Notes: generated by a model from the letters alone, not told the origin. A DNA stretch of 64,000 nucleotides from Aeromonas veronii bv. veronii (GCF_000820225.1 NZ_CDDK01000018.1:186001-250000), one strand, 5' to 3'; positions 39,492 to 50,808 are shown, counted from the stretch's first letter. Numbers and translations are program-made.

Positions 39492-40916
39492 TCAGTGCTG
39501 CGGCGGTGTGGCTGCGCTGGTGGCAGGGGCGGGAGGCGTGTCGGTTTTATCCTGCTGCAGGGTTTCGCCAGTCACCGCGCTGCTGGCAGGCTGGGTTGCC
39601 TGCTCTTGCGGCGCAGTGGCCGCAGAGGCGCTCTGTGGCAACTGAGTCGACACGGCAGCCGATGGTGATGGAACCGTTGACGCTGCGGCAGAGGGAGCCA
39701 CTCTTTCCTCCTCGGTGGTCGGCGTAGCAGTGAGTTCGGGGGTGACCTCGAGCGCCTCTTCGGGCAAGGGATTAACCTCTGTGGCTTCTGTTGCCACTGC
39801 GGCACTGCTGGTGGCGGTCGCGTCAGAGGGCGCTTCAAGGGGGGCAGTCGTCCCGTCGGCGGCACTCACCTGCTCTGTCGTGGGCACCGCTTCCGAGGTC
39901 GATGGTGCTGGTGTTAACGGCTCCGGTGTCAGCTGTTCCGCTGTTAACTGCTCGGGAGTCAGTGACAAGGGAGCTGGCGGTTGATCCGACATTCCCGCAT
40001 GGAGGGGCAGCTCGGTTTGCGCTTGCAACTGCTCGGGCGTCACCTTGCTCAGGGCAGGATGCAGCCGACTGAACTGTTTGACCCGGGCCAGCAGGGTATC
40101 GCGCACGGTACGGACGATGGGGTCCGGCAGGCTGGCCAGCGCCACCAGTTCGGCACTCATCCCGATGTTGTTGATGGCGGTGGTCTGCCCCGGATAGAGG
40201 TTGGCGGCGATGCGGCTGCGCTGGTAGTAGGGGTGTTGTTTGAGCAGCCTGTCGATCTGCTCCCCTTCGATGGGGATGAGGCGCACCTTGCAGCGGCTGA
40301 TCAGATCGCCGACCGCCAGACTGGGGTGACCGGCTACCACAAACGCGGCATCCAGCGAGCCATCGCACAGCCCTTCCAGCGGTTCGCTGTCCGACTTGAG
40401 TTGATAGGCAGCAAACTGCCCGGGTTGCCATCCCATGGCTGCCATCAGGGCCTGGCTGGTGATCTGCTCACCGGCGCCCTTGTTGCCCGGATAGACCCGC
40501 TTCCCTTCGATATCTGCCAGGGTGGTGATGCCGCTATTGGGGGCGGCCAGCAGGGTCAGCGACTCCTGATAGAGGCGAAACAGGCTGCGCAGCTCATGGT
40601 TGGCCCCCTGCCCACTGAAGGGACCGGTGCCGTGCAGGGCGTGGTGCAATACATCGGATTGTACCAGTGCCAGCTGTACGTCCCCCTCGTCGAGTGCCTT
40701 GAGGTTGGCCATCGAGCCACGGGTGCTCTGCACGGAGCAGCTGTCCCCATGCAGGGCATGGCCGGCATTGAGCACCCGGCAGATGGCGCCACCGGTCGGG
40801 TAGTAGACCCCATTGAGCGGGCCTGTTCCGATAGTCAGCGCCTGGCTGCCAAAGGGGAGCAGCGCAGAGAGTGCACAGAGGGGAAGCAGAAGGTGATGCA
40901 AGATCCGTAGAGACAT
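39492..40916 (-). CDS. TAXI-family TRAP-type solute-binding protein with a long Pro/Thr/Glu/Ala-rich tail
   Basis: A 474-residue exported protein. The signal peptide ends GSQA, and residues about 25-310 form a TAXI-type binding domain (LTIGTGPLNGVYYPTGGAICRVLN, then STRGSMANLKALDEGDVQLALVQSDV). The last 165 or so residues are low complexity. They begin with a short repeat of the form LTPEQLTAEQLTPEPLTPAP and continue as a Pro/Ala/Thr/Ser/Glu stretch. No TRAP membrane subunits are adjacent. The tail may be a spacer to the cell surface, a wall-like linker or a disordered domain; its role is unknown. The Shine-Dalgarno site is weak. Confidence 0.82.
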   Translation of the reverse strand: MSLRILHHLLLPLCALSALLPFGSQALTIGTGPLNGVYYPTGGAICRVLNAGHALHGDSCSVQSTRGSMANLKALDEGDVQLALVQSDVLHHALHGTGPFSGQGANHELRSLFRLYQESLTLLAAPNSGITTLADIEGKRVYPGNKGAGEQITSQALMAAMGWQPGQFAAYQLKSDSEPLEGLCDGSLDAAFVVAGHPSLAVGDLISRCKVRLIPIEGEQIDRLLKQHPYYQRSRIAANLYPGQTTAINNIGMSAELVALASLPDPIVRTVRDTLLARVKQFSRLHPALSKVTPEQLQAQTELPLHAGMSDQPPAPLSLTPEQLTAEQLTPEPLTPAPSTSEAVPTTEQVSAADGTTAPLEAPSDATATSSAAVATEATEVNPLPEEALEVTPELTATPTTEEERVAPSAAASTVPSPSAAVSTQLPQSASAATAPQEQATQPASSAVTGETLQQDKTDTPPAPATSAATPPQH

Positions 40917-40997
40917 AATTGACCGTTGACTGAGTTGACCGCTGGCTAATGACACAGGGAAAAAGGGATGGGGCTTGCCCATCCCGTTGCTGGCTGA

Positions 40998-42140
40998 TCA
41001 GGGCTTGTTGTTGAGGATTGCCCGCTCCATCCGCGCCAGCGCATCGGTCAGCCGTGCCCTGGTGCAGCCGAAGTTGAGCCGCACGAACTGACCGTCGCCA
41101 AACTGGGCGCCGGGAGAGAGACCAACGCCGGCCTGCTCGAAGAAGGCGATGGGATCGGCAAGGCCAAGGGCGCTCACATCGATCCAGGCCAGATACGTCG
41201 CCTGATGGTTGGCCAGCTTGACGCCGGGCCAGCGGGCAACCGCCTGCTGGATCAGGGCCAGATTGGCCGCCAGATAGTCGAGCTGCTCGGTCAGCCACTG
41301 TTCGCCACCCTCATAGGCCGCTTCGGCGGCGACAAAACCCAGCAGGTTGACGTCTGCGCTGATGCCGCGCATCGCCTGTTGCAGCCTGAAGCGCAGACGG
41401 GCGTTGGGGATAATGGCGAAGGAGCAGCAGAGACCGGCGATATTGAAGGTCTTGCTCGGGGCCATCATCACCGCGCAGCGCTCGGCCGCTTGCGCACTGA
41501 TGGCGCCGTAGGGAATGTGGCGGGCGTTTTTATCCAGCAGCAGATCGCAGTGGATTTCATCGGAGCAGATCACCAGATTGTGGCGCGCGGCGATGGCATC
41601 GATGGCCAGCAGCTCGTCACGGGTGAAGATGGTGCCGCCCGGGTTGTGGGGGTTGCAGAGCAGCAGCAGATCTGCGGCGGGAGCCTGACGCTCCAGCTCT
41701 GCCAGATCCAGCACCCAACGACCCGCCTCTTCAATCATCGGCACGGTGAGCAGGGGACGATCATTGAAGCCCGGCGCCTGCAGGAAGGGGTAGTAGACCG
41801 GCTTGGGGGTGATGATACCGCGGCCATGCTGGCTCCACGCCTTGCAGGCAAGGTTGAGCCCCGGCACCACGCCGGGCAGGAACACCAGCCATTCGGGCTC
41901 GATGGCCCAGCCATAGCGGGTCGCCATCCGTTCGATAATGAGTTCGATCAGGCGCGGCGAGGGGCGTGAATAGCCGAAAATGCCGTGGGCGACCCGTTTG
42001 GTCAACGCCTCGATCACGGACGGGGGGGAGACAAAGTCGGTATCGGCAACCCACATGGGCAGCACATCCTGACCCTTGTACTTGTCCCATTTCAGGCTCA
42101 TGGTGCCACTGCGGTCTACTTCCTGATCAAAATCAAACAT
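40998..42140 (-). CDS. MalY/PatB-type PLP-dependent C-S lyase or aminotransferase
   Basis: A 380-residue fold-type-I PLP enzyme. It opens FDFDQEVDRSGTMSLKWDKY and has MWVADTDF, NPHNPGG, SDEIHCDL and the PLP lysine in APSKTFNIAGL, all typical of MalY/PatB. These enzymes release pyruvate, ammonia and thiol from cystathionine or Cys conjugates. No maltose genes are near, so a sulfur-metabolism role is more likely than MalY-type regulation. It is divergent from the SetA-type exporter. Cytosolic. Confidence 0.88.
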   Translation of the reverse strand: MFDFDQEVDRSGTMSLKWDKYKGQDVLPMWVADTDFVSPPSVIEALTKRVAHGIFGYSRPSPRLIELIIERMATRYGWAIEPEWLVFLPGVVPGLNLACKAWSQHGRGIITPKPVYYPFLQAPGFNDRPLLTVPMIEEAGRWVLDLAELERQAPAADLLLLCNPHNPGGTIFTRDELLAIDAIAARHNLVICSDEIHCDLLLDKNARHIPYGAISAQAAERCAVMMAPSKTFNIAGLCCSFAIIPNARLRFRLQQAMRGISADVNLLGFVAAEAAYEGGEQWLTEQLDYLAANLALIQQAVARWPGVKLANHQATYLAWIDVSALGLADPIAFFEQAGVGLSPGAQFGDGQFVRLNFGCTRARLTDALARMERAILNNKP

Positions 42141-42321
42141 GCGAACTCCTTGTGCTGGCAGGATGGGCTTTCACTCTACGGGGTCGCGGCCTCCCTCGCA
42201 AGGCGCACACCTGCTTATGCATCCTTGAGCCCGCTCTTGATAGTGACATAAGATAGGCGCCGAATTTTCATACGGCTGCCGCCCGTTAGCCCGTATCGTC
42301 CCTCCAACCAGTGGTAACCCT

Positions 42322-43494
42322 ATGAGCTTGTCGATAGCGGCGGTCAAACGCCCGGACCCCGTCTCTCTTTCGTTTCTTGCCGTGACCTTTATGACCGGCG
42401 TCGCGGTGGCACTGCAGGTGCCTACCTTAAGTCTGTTTCTGGCCGAAGAGGTGCAGGTGCGCCCCTTTCTGGTAGGGCTCTTCTATACCATCAATGCGGT
42501 AGTGGGCATTCTGGTCAGTCAGTGGTTGGGCCATCGCTCCGACAACAAGGGGGATCGCAAGCGACTGATCCTGCGCTGCTGCTTTGCCGGGGTGGCGCTC
42601 TCCTTGCTGTTTGCCTGGAACCGCAACTACTGGCTGCTGGCGAGTCTGGGGGTGATGCTGGCGGCGCTGGCGGCCACTGCCAGCCCCCAGCTGTTTGCGC
42701 TGGCGCGGGAGTACTCCGACAGCCGCAACCGGCGGGCGGATATGTTCAGCTCGGTGATGCGGGCCCAGTTTTCGCTGGCCTGGGTCATCGGCCCGCCCAT
42801 CGCCTTCGCGCTGGCCATCGGCTACGGTTTCGAGCTGATGTACCTGGCCTCGGCACTGGCCTACCTGCTCTGCGCTCTGGTGGTGTGGCGCTGGCTCCCC
42901 TCTCTGCCTTTGCCCAAGATGGCTGAAGAGACAGAGCGGGTCAGCAGCTGGCGGGATCCGGCGGTGCGGGCACTCTTTATCGCCTCAACCCTGATGTGGA
43001 CCTGCAACAGCATGTACCTCATCAATATGCCGCTTTACATCACCCGAGAGCTCGGGATGGATGAGAAGCTTGCCGGTATCCTGATGGGCACGGCAGCTGC
43101 GCTGGAGATCCCCTTCATGCTGCTGGCTGGTTATTACACGGCTCGCTTTGGCAAGCGCCCCATGATGTTGCTGGCGGTGCTGGCTGGCGCGGCCTTTTAC
43201 ACCGGTCTGGTGACCCTCACCGACCAATACGCCCTGATCGCCTTGCAGCTGTTCAACGCCATCTTCATCGGTATCGTGGCGGGGATCGGCATGTCCTACT
43301 TTCAGGATCTGATGCCGGGGCGAGCTGGGGTGGCGACCACCCTGTTTGCCAACAGCATCCGCACCGGCTCCATCATGGCGGGGGCCATCGCCGGTGTGGT
43401 GGCGGAGGTGTGGAGTTTCCACGGGGTCTTTATGGTGGCGCTGGGATTGGCACTGGTGGCACTGGCCGCCAGCTGGCGGGTGCCCAACGTCTGA
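42322..43494 (+). CDS. SetA-type sugar efflux MFS transporter
   Basis: A 390-residue, 12-helix MFS protein closely following the SET family (VALQVPTLSLFLAEEVQVRPFLVGLFYTINA, LFALAREYSDSRNRRADMFSSVMRAQFSLAWVIGPP). E. coli SetA and SetB export glucose, lactose and analogues and help relieve sugar-phosphate stress. No SgrS/SgrR homologue is seen here. It is convergent with a LysR gene across 15 bp. Confidence 0.9.
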   Translation: MSLSIAAVKRPDPVSLSFLAVTFMTGVAVALQVPTLSLFLAEEVQVRPFLVGLFYTINAVVGILVSQWLGHRSDNKGDRKRLILRCCFAGVALSLLFAWNRNYWLLASLGVMLAALAATASPQLFALAREYSDSRNRRADMFSSVMRAQFSLAWVIGPPIAFALAIGYGFELMYLASALAYLLCALVVWRWLPSLPLPKMAEETERVSSWRDPAVRALFIASTLMWTCNSMYLINMPLYITRELGMDEKLAGILMGTAAALEIPFMLLAGYYTARFGKRPMMLLAVLAGAAFYTGLVTLTDQYALIALQLFNAIFIGIVAGIGMSYFQDLMPGRAGVATTLFANSIRTGSIMAGAIAGVVAEVWSFHGVFMVALGLALVALAASWRVPNV

Positions 43495-43509
43495 CGGGGG
43501 ATCTGGCTG

Positions 43510-44424
43510 TTATTTGTCGTGCCTGGGCTGGGCGTGCGGGAGCTGCGATGATTCGCCCTGATATTCGTTGCGCAGGCAGCGCAGCAGCAGCTCGGTCGCA
43601 GGGCCGAGAGATTCGGGGGAGAGGGTCAGCAGATAGGTGTAGAGGTGGCGCTCGTTGCCGCTCTCCAGATCCAGCTGTATGAGTGACCCTTCCGCCAGCT
43701 CCCGCTCTACCAGATGGCGCGGCAGCCAGGCATAGCCGAGGCCAAGGCGCAGCATGGCGAGCACTTCGTGGTAGTGGGTTGCCTTCCAGCCGGTGTCATC
43801 CGCATCGTTCCAGTCCACCGAACGGTGAATGGGGGGATGAAGGCTGATCTGGTTGTGGCTGGTCAGCACATCGCTGCGGATGGGCCCCTCCTCTTGCGCC
43901 AGCGGATGGCTGGCGGCGCAGAGGGGCAGCAGGCACACCTCGTCCAGCAACAGGCCGGTGCGATCGCCGGGCAGGTGCTCGGAGAGCATCAGATCCCCCG
44001 GTTGCAGGGCGTTGAAGTGGCAGTGAATGCGTTCGTGCAGGTTGACCCGGCAACCCCGGCTGCGGGGGTAGAAGCTGGCCAAGGCCCGATAGAGGCGATC
44101 CCTTGGCTGCAGCGCCGAGACATAGAGGTTGATCTGCGGCTCCCACTGCCGCTCCAGGTTGTTGGCCAGATTCTCCAGCTCCTCCACCTGCTGGCTCAAC
44201 TGACGGGCCCGCTTGAGGAAGATCTCGCCCGCCGGTGTCAGCACCGCCTTGCGGCCGCGCACCTCCAGCAAGGGCACCCCCAGACTTTGCTGCAACTTCG
44301 CAACCGCATGATTGAGGGAGGACTGGCTCTTGTTCAGCGCCTCGGCCGCCTGGGCGTAGCCGCCGCAGTCGACCACCGCCTGAAAGATCCGCCATTGCTC
44401 AAACGTGCTCTTGGGACGAAACAT
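43510..44424 (-). CDS. LysR-family transcriptional regulator
   Basis: A 304-residue LTTR. The DNA-binding domain is FQAVVDCGGYAQAAEALNKSQSSLNHAVAKLQQSLGVPLLEVRGRKAVLTPAG. A full effector domain ends LRCLRNEYQGESSQ. It lies downstream of yciK on the same strand (127-bp gap) and convergent with the sugar exporter. The target is not evident from position. Confidence 0.9.
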   Translation of the reverse strand: MFRPKSTFEQWRIFQAVVDCGGYAQAAEALNKSQSSLNHAVAKLQQSLGVPLLEVRGRKAVLTPAGEIFLKRARQLSQQVEELENLANNLERQWEPQINLYVSALQPRDRLYRALASFYPRSRGCRVNLHERIHCHFNALQPGDLMLSEHLPGDRTGLLLDEVCLLPLCAASHPLAQEEGPIRSDVLTSHNQISLHPPIHRSVDWNDADDTGWKATHYHEVLAMLRLGLGYAWLPRHLVERELAEGSLIQLDLESGNERHLYTYLLTLSPESLGPATELLLRCLRNEYQGESSQLPHAQPRHDK

Positions 44425-44551
44425 AGTTCAACCTGATTGGAGATAGGATGGTCAGTGGTTCGAACAGGGAGCCTGTGCTCCCTATTCAATTTAACCCCTG
44501 CCGCACAACACTCTGGGTATTTTATTGATTTATTTGGGCTGAGCCGCCTGT

Positions 44552-45307
44552 TTATTTTGGCTGAGCCACAAAGGTCTGGCCGGTTTTGCCGCGGCTGTCC
44601 GACCCCATCAGGTAGAGGTAGAGCGGCATCAGGTCGGCCGGAGTCTTGAGGTTCATGGGATCTTCCGCCGGGAAGGCGCTGGCGCGCATCTTGGTGCGGG
44701 TACCGCCCGGGTTGAGGGTATTGACCCGCACGCCTGTGTTCTCCAGCTCGTCGGCCAGCACTTCCATCATCCCCTCAATGGCAAATTTGGAGATGGCATA
44801 GGTGCCCCAGTAGGCGCGCCCCTTGCGTCCCACGCTGGAGGAGGTGTAGATGATGGAGGCATCGCCCTGCGCCTTGGCTGTCTGGCGCAAGAGCGGCAGC
44901 AGCGCCTGGGTCAGCAGGAATTCCGATTTGACGTTGACCTGCATCACCTCGTCCCACTCCTTCTCCTGAATGTGTTCAAACGGAGAGAGGGTGCCAAGCA
45001 GACCGGCGTTGAACAGCACGCCGTCGAGGCGGCCAAACTGCTGGGCGAAGGTTTCGGCCATGCCGCGGTAGTGGGCGGCGGTGGCCCCTTTCAGATCCAC
45101 CGGCACGATGGCGGGCAGCGGATAACCGGCCGCTTCAATCTGGTCATACACGGCTTCGAGTTTGGCGCTGGTGCGGCCGAGCAGGATCACGGTGGCACCG
45201 TGAGCGGCGTAGGTGAGGGCGGCTTCGCGGCCGATCCCATCGCCGGCACCTGTGACCAGAATGACTTTATCCTTGAGCAGATCGCGGGGTGCCTGATAAT
45301 CGAGCAT
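44552..45307 (-). CDS. yciK: SDR-family oxidoreductase YciK
   Basis: A 251-residue short-chain dehydrogenase with TGAGDGIGREAA (cofactor loop), NAG, catalytic Ser in YTSSSVGRKGR, and the YxxxK in YAISKFA. It matches E. coli YciK, whose substrate is not established. The start at 45307 is chosen for CAGGAG at good spacing. It is divergent from sohB, a neighbour in E. coli too (yciK-sohB region). Confidence 0.92.
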   Translation of the reverse strand: MLDYQAPRDLLKDKVILVTGAGDGIGREAALTYAAHGATVILLGRTSAKLEAVYDQIEAAGYPLPAIVPVDLKGATAAHYRGMAETFAQQFGRLDGVLFNAGLLGTLSPFEHIQEKEWDEVMQVNVKSEFLLTQALLPLLRQTAKAQGDASIIYTSSSVGRKGRAYWGTYAISKFAIEGMMEVLADELENTGVRVNTLNPGGTRTKMRASAFPAEDPMNLKTPADLMPLYLYLMGSDSRGKTGQTFVAQPK

Positions 45308-45529
45308 GACAACTCCTGTTAACAAATTCCGGCCATAAGTGCATGGCAATCGGCGCCAAGTGTACTGATCCGCGCGCCTGTTTGACCAGCCAGCGGCAAG
45401 AAAAATGTGAAGAAAATAGAGAGGTTGTGATGCTCGGGTTGGTTTTTCCGGACACTGGCTGCGATTTTTTGCGTGCCTCCATCAAACTCCCTAGAATGTG
45501 ACGAAAACCGATCCATTCTGGAGTCCATC

Positions 45530-46537
45530 GTGACATTTCTGACCGAATATGGCCTGTTTCTGGCCAAGACAGTGACCTTCCTGCTGGCCATCGGCGCCAT
45601 CATCCTGATGATCGTCAGCACTCGCCAGCCGAAAGCGCGCAAGGGTGAGCTGGTGGTGACCGATCTCTCGAGCGAGCTGGAGCAGGGGCAATTTGCGCTC
45701 AAGAGCGCGCTCGCCAGCAAGGCCGAGCGCAAGGTGATGGAAAAGCAGCAGAAAGAGGAGCAGAAAAAACGCGCCAAGGCGGGGGATGAGCGCAGTCGCC
45801 TGTTCGTGCTCGATTTCAACGGCAGCATGGATGCCAAAGAGGTGGCCTCCCTGCGCGAAGAGGTGAGCGCGGTGATTGGCGTCGCCCAGCCCGGCGACGA
45901 AGTGCTGCTGCGACTCGAATCCGGTGGCGGCGTGGTGCATGGCTATGGCTTGGCCGCTTCCCAGTTGCAGCGACTGCGCGATCGTGACATCAAGCTCACC
46001 GTGGCTATCGACAAGGTGGCGGCGAGTGGCGGCTACATGATGGCCTGTGTGGCGGACAAGATCCTGGCTGCCCCCTTTGCCATCGTCGGCTCCATCGGGG
46101 TGATCGCCCAGCTGCCGAACTTCAACAAGTTGTTGAAAAAGCATGACATCGAATTCGAGATGCACACCGCCGGTCAGTACAAGCGCACCATCACCATGTT
46201 CGGTGAGAACGACGATCTGGGGCGCGAGAAGTTTCGCGAGGAGCTGGCGGCGATCCACGAGCGCTTCAAGGCCTTTGTGGCCGAACACCGCCCGCAACTC
46301 GATATCGATCAGGTCACGACCGGTGAGCACTGGCTGGCAAGTCAGGCAAAGGGGCTGGGGTTGGTAGATACCCTCTGCACCAGTGATGATTATCTGCTGG
46401 CGCAGGCCAGCCACCACAAGGTGATCGGCATCAGTTATCGCAAACCAAAAAGCCTGACCCAGAAGCTGGGGCAGCAGGGCGCGCAGGCGCTGGAAGCCGG
46501 ACTGGGGCGTCTGTGGCAGCAGAGCCCCTGGCGCTAG
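45530..46537 (+). CDS. sohB: Inner-membrane S49 protease SohB
   Basis: A 335-residue signal-peptide-peptidase-like serine protease. An N-terminal membrane helix (TVTFLLAIGAIILMIVS) is followed by a charged linker. The protease domain has the catalytic Ser in AASGGYMMACVADKI and the Lys downstream in HTAGQYKRTITMF. GTG at 45530 with TGGAG upstream gives family length; an earlier reading from 45473 is rejected. Function is poorly known; in E. coli extra copies suppress htrA loss. Confidence 0.94.
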   Translation: MTFLTEYGLFLAKTVTFLLAIGAIILMIVSTRQPKARKGELVVTDLSSELEQGQFALKSALASKAERKVMEKQQKEEQKKRAKAGDERSRLFVLDFNGSMDAKEVASLREEVSAVIGVAQPGDEVLLRLESGGGVVHGYGLAASQLQRLRDRDIKLTVAIDKVAASGGYMMACVADKILAAPFAIVGSIGVIAQLPNFNKLLKKHDIEFEMHTAGQYKRTITMFGENDDLGREKFREELAAIHERFKAFVAEHRPQLDIDQVTTGEHWLASQAKGLGLVDTLCTSDDYLLAQASHHKVIGISYRKPKSLTQKLGQQGAQALEAGLGRLWQQSPWR

Positions 46538-46560
46538 CTCGAGGGAAATCCCGTGATAAC

Positions 46561-46593
46561 AAGGCCAGCCGATGCCCATCAGCTGGCCTTTTT
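46561..46593 (+). terminator. Intrinsic terminator after sohB
   Basis: AAGGCCAGC, a 12-base loop and GCTGGCCTT followed by T's. Confidence 0.75.
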
Positions 46594-46717
46594 GCATCCG
46601 GTTGCACCTTGTCGGTGAGCGAGGGTTGTTTCTATTGAGGCCCTCTGTTACAACTGAATGCTTTCCCCGTTTATGACAGGATCTTGTGGTAAGAGCTGCG
46701 GGGCATGGAGCATAGCG

Positions 46718-47941
46718 ATGTCATGGAGCACCTTCAGGCAATTTACCCCGCTGGTCTGGATCGTCATTCTGGGCACCTTTATGGTGCGTACCAGCTACTA
46801 CATGGTGTGGCCCTTCCTCTCCATTCTGCTCTATCGGGAGTATGACCTTTCGGCCACCTTCATCGGCCTGTTGCTGGGGGGCTCGATGGCCCTCTCTACC
46901 CTGGTCAGTTTTTACGGCGGCTGGCTCTCTGATCGCTTCGGGCGGCGCAGCATACTGCTGGCCGGTTGTCTGGTGGCGATGATCTGTTTCGGCCTGCTCG
47001 GTTTTTCGCACGAAGTTTTCTGGCTCGGAGTCGGGGTGATGGGCAGCGGCCTCTCGTCGGGGCTCATCGATGCCCCCGGCAAGGCGCTGATGGCCGACAG
47101 TCTGGCCTCGGCCAAGGCGAGGGAGCTGGCACTGCACCTGCGCTATTTTCTGCTCAACCTGGGGGCGGCGTTGGGGCCTCTGCTCGGGGTGACCCTCGGG
47201 ATCAACGCCCAGCAGGAGACCTTCCTGTTTCTGGTGGTGAGCTATCTGCTGCTGGCGCTGGCCTTTGGCTGGGGATTTCGCCGGGCTGGCAACACAGGTA
47301 AGCCGGGGGCAGCAGGCCCCGGACTGCGGGATGCCATCAAGGTGTTGCTGGCGGATCGTGCCTTCCTGCTGCTGGTGATGGCCAATCTCCTGATGGTGCT
47401 GGTCTACTCCCAGTTTCACTCGCCGCTGGTGCAATACCTGACCCGGGCCGGTATGCCGCAGGTGGCCGAACTGGTTGCTCTGCTGGTGGCGACCAATGCC
47501 CTGACCGTGGTGCTGCTGCAATTTCCGCTGCTGCGGTTGTTGTCACGCTGGCCGGTGCGGGTACGGCTTCATATCGGCATGGCGCTCTTTCTGGCGGCTC
47601 AATTGCTCTTTGCGCTGGGGGACCCGATGGTGCGCAGCCACTGGTTTGGCGCCGTGCTGTTGCTCAGCATTGGCGAGACCATCCTCTTCCCCCTGCTCAA
47701 CGTGCTGATCGACCAGATGGCTCCCGCTCATCTCAAGGGGAGCTACTTTGGTGCCAGCGCACTGGCCGGGTTGGGAGGAGCCGCCGGCGCCCTGCTGGGA
47801 GGCTGGATCCTCGAGCAGTGGAGCGGTCAGTTGCTCTATGTGCTGATGGCGCTGCTTTGTGTGGCGATTTTTGCGCTTTATGAAGCAGGCGCCCGACATC
47901 ATGGTCGGCGAAGTGCCCGGCAGGAGTCGGTGATAGGCTAA
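46718..47941 (+). CDS. MFS transporter (DHA1-like)
   Basis: A 407-residue, 12-helix MFS carrier with motif A GGWLSDRFGRRSILLAG and a Gly-rich exporter-type helix (LGAALGPLLGVTLG). It starts at ATG 46718 (MSWSTFRQF) because GGAG lies upstream; an earlier ATG at 46658 adds a Cys/Ser-rich stretch unlike the family. The substrate is unknown; the layout resembles drug or multidrug exporters. It is convergent with ychN. Confidence 0.82.
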   Translation: MSWSTFRQFTPLVWIVILGTFMVRTSYYMVWPFLSILLYREYDLSATFIGLLLGGSMALSTLVSFYGGWLSDRFGRRSILLAGCLVAMICFGLLGFSHEVFWLGVGVMGSGLSSGLIDAPGKALMADSLASAKARELALHLRYFLLNLGAALGPLLGVTLGINAQQETFLFLVVSYLLLALAFGWGFRRAGNTGKPGAAGPGLRDAIKVLLADRAFLLLVMANLLMVLVYSQFHSPLVQYLTRAGMPQVAELVALLVATNALTVVLLQFPLLRLLSRWPVRVRLHIGMALFLAAQLLFALGDPMVRSHWFGAVLLLSIGETILFPLLNVLIDQMAPAHLKGSYFGASALAGLGGAAGALLGGWILEQWSGQLLYVLMALLCVAIFALYEAGARHHGRRSARQESVIG

Positions 47942-47977
47942 CCGGGCTGACTTCGCCGCTGGCCAGCCCCTTATGGT

Positions 47978-48331
47978 TCAGAAGGTCAGCACCTTGTCGG
48001 CAGCCAGGGTCCATTGGGCCAGCATCGGCAGGGTGCCGACCTCAATGCCCTCGATCAGCGGCAGGGCGGTGATGCCACGGGCATCGGTGCAGGTCTTGCA
48101 CAGGCGAATGGTGACGCCTTGTGCCAGCAGGATCTCCAGCATCTGGCGCAGGTTGTACCCTTCGGCCGGAGCCTGACCGGCCAGCGCCGCGCTCACCGCA
48201 TCGGACATCAAGAACAGCTTGAGGCTGGCACCCCTCTGTTCGTTGAGGGCGATAGCGAGACGCAGGGCGTTGAACAGGGATTCGCTGCCATAGGGGGCAC
48301 CGTTGGCAATGACCACAATTTGTTGATTCAT
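47978..48331 (-). CDS. ychN: DsrE-family protein YchN
   Basis: A 117-residue protein nearly collinear with E. coli YchN (IVVIANGAPYGSESLFNALRLAIAL, LFLMSDAV, LCKTCTDARGI, LAQWTLAADKVLTF). It has the DsrE/DsrF-like fold, forms hexamers in E. coli, and keeps the paired Cys of CKTC, suggesting sulfur or redox chemistry. The start at 48331 has a GGGAG upstream and exactly the E. coli length. The physiological role is unsettled. Confidence 0.95.
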   Translation of the reverse strand: MNQQIVVIANGAPYGSESLFNALRLAIALNEQRGASLKLFLMSDAVSAALAGQAPAEGYNLRQMLEILLAQGVTIRLCKTCTDARGITALPLIEGIEVGTLPMLAQWTLAADKVLTF

Positions 48332-48489
48332 AACAGACTCCCGATTGGAAAGAGCGCCATTGTAGAGCCAACAGGGTGGCAATTGCGTGATGTCGCACAA
48401 CTTCTGTCGCACCTTTTTCCCGCTTGCTTGACCCTGCTGCCGATCAAGGTTTTTATGGTCAGCTCGCAAACAAGACCGGATGAATCGAG

Positions 48490-48882
48490 ATGTGGAAAGT
48501 ATTGGGAGCCGGCTTGCTGCTGTTGGCGGGTCAGGCCTTTGGCAGTGAGGCGGTCGGTTGCAAGGCTCGTCTGCAGGCCGTCAACGACCAGCTGGTGTTT
48601 GCCAAAGCACACAATAACGCCGGGCAGATTGCCGGGCTGGAACAGGCCGCGCGCAATATCAAGGTCAACTGTACCGATGAAGGTCTGCTCAAGGAGCAGA
48701 AAGAGCGGGTTAACAAACTGCGCGGCGAGGTGGACGAGCGTCTGCTCGAGTTGCAGGAGGCGAGAGTCAGTGGCAAACCGGAGAAGATTGCCAAGCGCCA
48801 GGCCAGGCTGGAGGAGTCCCAGACCCGGATGCTGGAGGCCCAGCGGGAGCTGGACAAACTGATCCGGCTGGTCGGCAAGTGA
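48490..48882 (+). CDS. DUF1090 periplasmic protein (YqjC-like)
   Basis: A 130-residue protein with a signal peptide (MWKVLGAGLLLLAGQAFGS) and an almost wholly helical, charged mature part. That part holds the DUF1090 pattern (VGCKARLQAVNDQLVFAKAHNN..., NCTDEGLLKEQKERV), with two conserved Cys that could form a disulfide. Heptad-like spacing suggests a coiled coil. Function unknown. It is followed by a strong terminator. Confidence 0.87.
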   Translation: MWKVLGAGLLLLAGQAFGSEAVGCKARLQAVNDQLVFAKAHNNAGQIAGLEQAARNIKVNCTDEGLLKEQKERVNKLRGEVDERLLELQEARVSGKPEKIAKRQARLEESQTRMLEAQRELDKLIRLVGK

Positions 48883-48906
48883 TAGCCAGCCGCTGCACGC
48901 AGGATC

Positions 48907-48934
48907 AAAAAAGGCCGATTATTCGGCCTTTTTT
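48907..48934. terminator. Bidirectional intrinsic terminator
   Basis: A 12-bp arm AAAAAAGGCCGA, a TTAT loop and a T-run. It separates the DUF1090 gene from the convergent yfhL. Confidence 0.9.
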
Positions 48935-48939
48935 TCGTT

Positions 48940-50551
<1,612 letters not shown>

Positions 50552-50583
50552 GGCGGACTCTTTATATCTGATTGCAAATCAGG

Positions 50584-50606
50584 ACGATGCCACCTGATGG
50601 CATCGT
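50584..50606 (-). terminator. Hairpin between the EAL gene and trhP
   Basis: A 9-bp arm ACGATGCCA / TGGCATCGT with a 5-base loop, in the leader of trhP and past the stop of the upstream EAL gene. It has no T-run, so it is either a weak terminator or an RNA structure in the trhP leader. The rest of the 257-bp gap shows nothing recognisable. Confidence 0.35.
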
Positions 50607-50808
50607 AGTGGTTGAGTTGCGGTGCAAGATGCCCTCCGAGAGGAGGCTCAATGCAGCGCGACCCGATGACGGCATATCCGGGGCCTATCTACAGACGATG
50701 CGCCGGATATTCGGGGTGCGAGATTGTACTCGCCCCCACGTCATCATGCAATTTGGCAGGAAATTGTTGGCAGCGCGAGCCGACAGGATGCCGAAATGAA
50801 ACAGCCTC

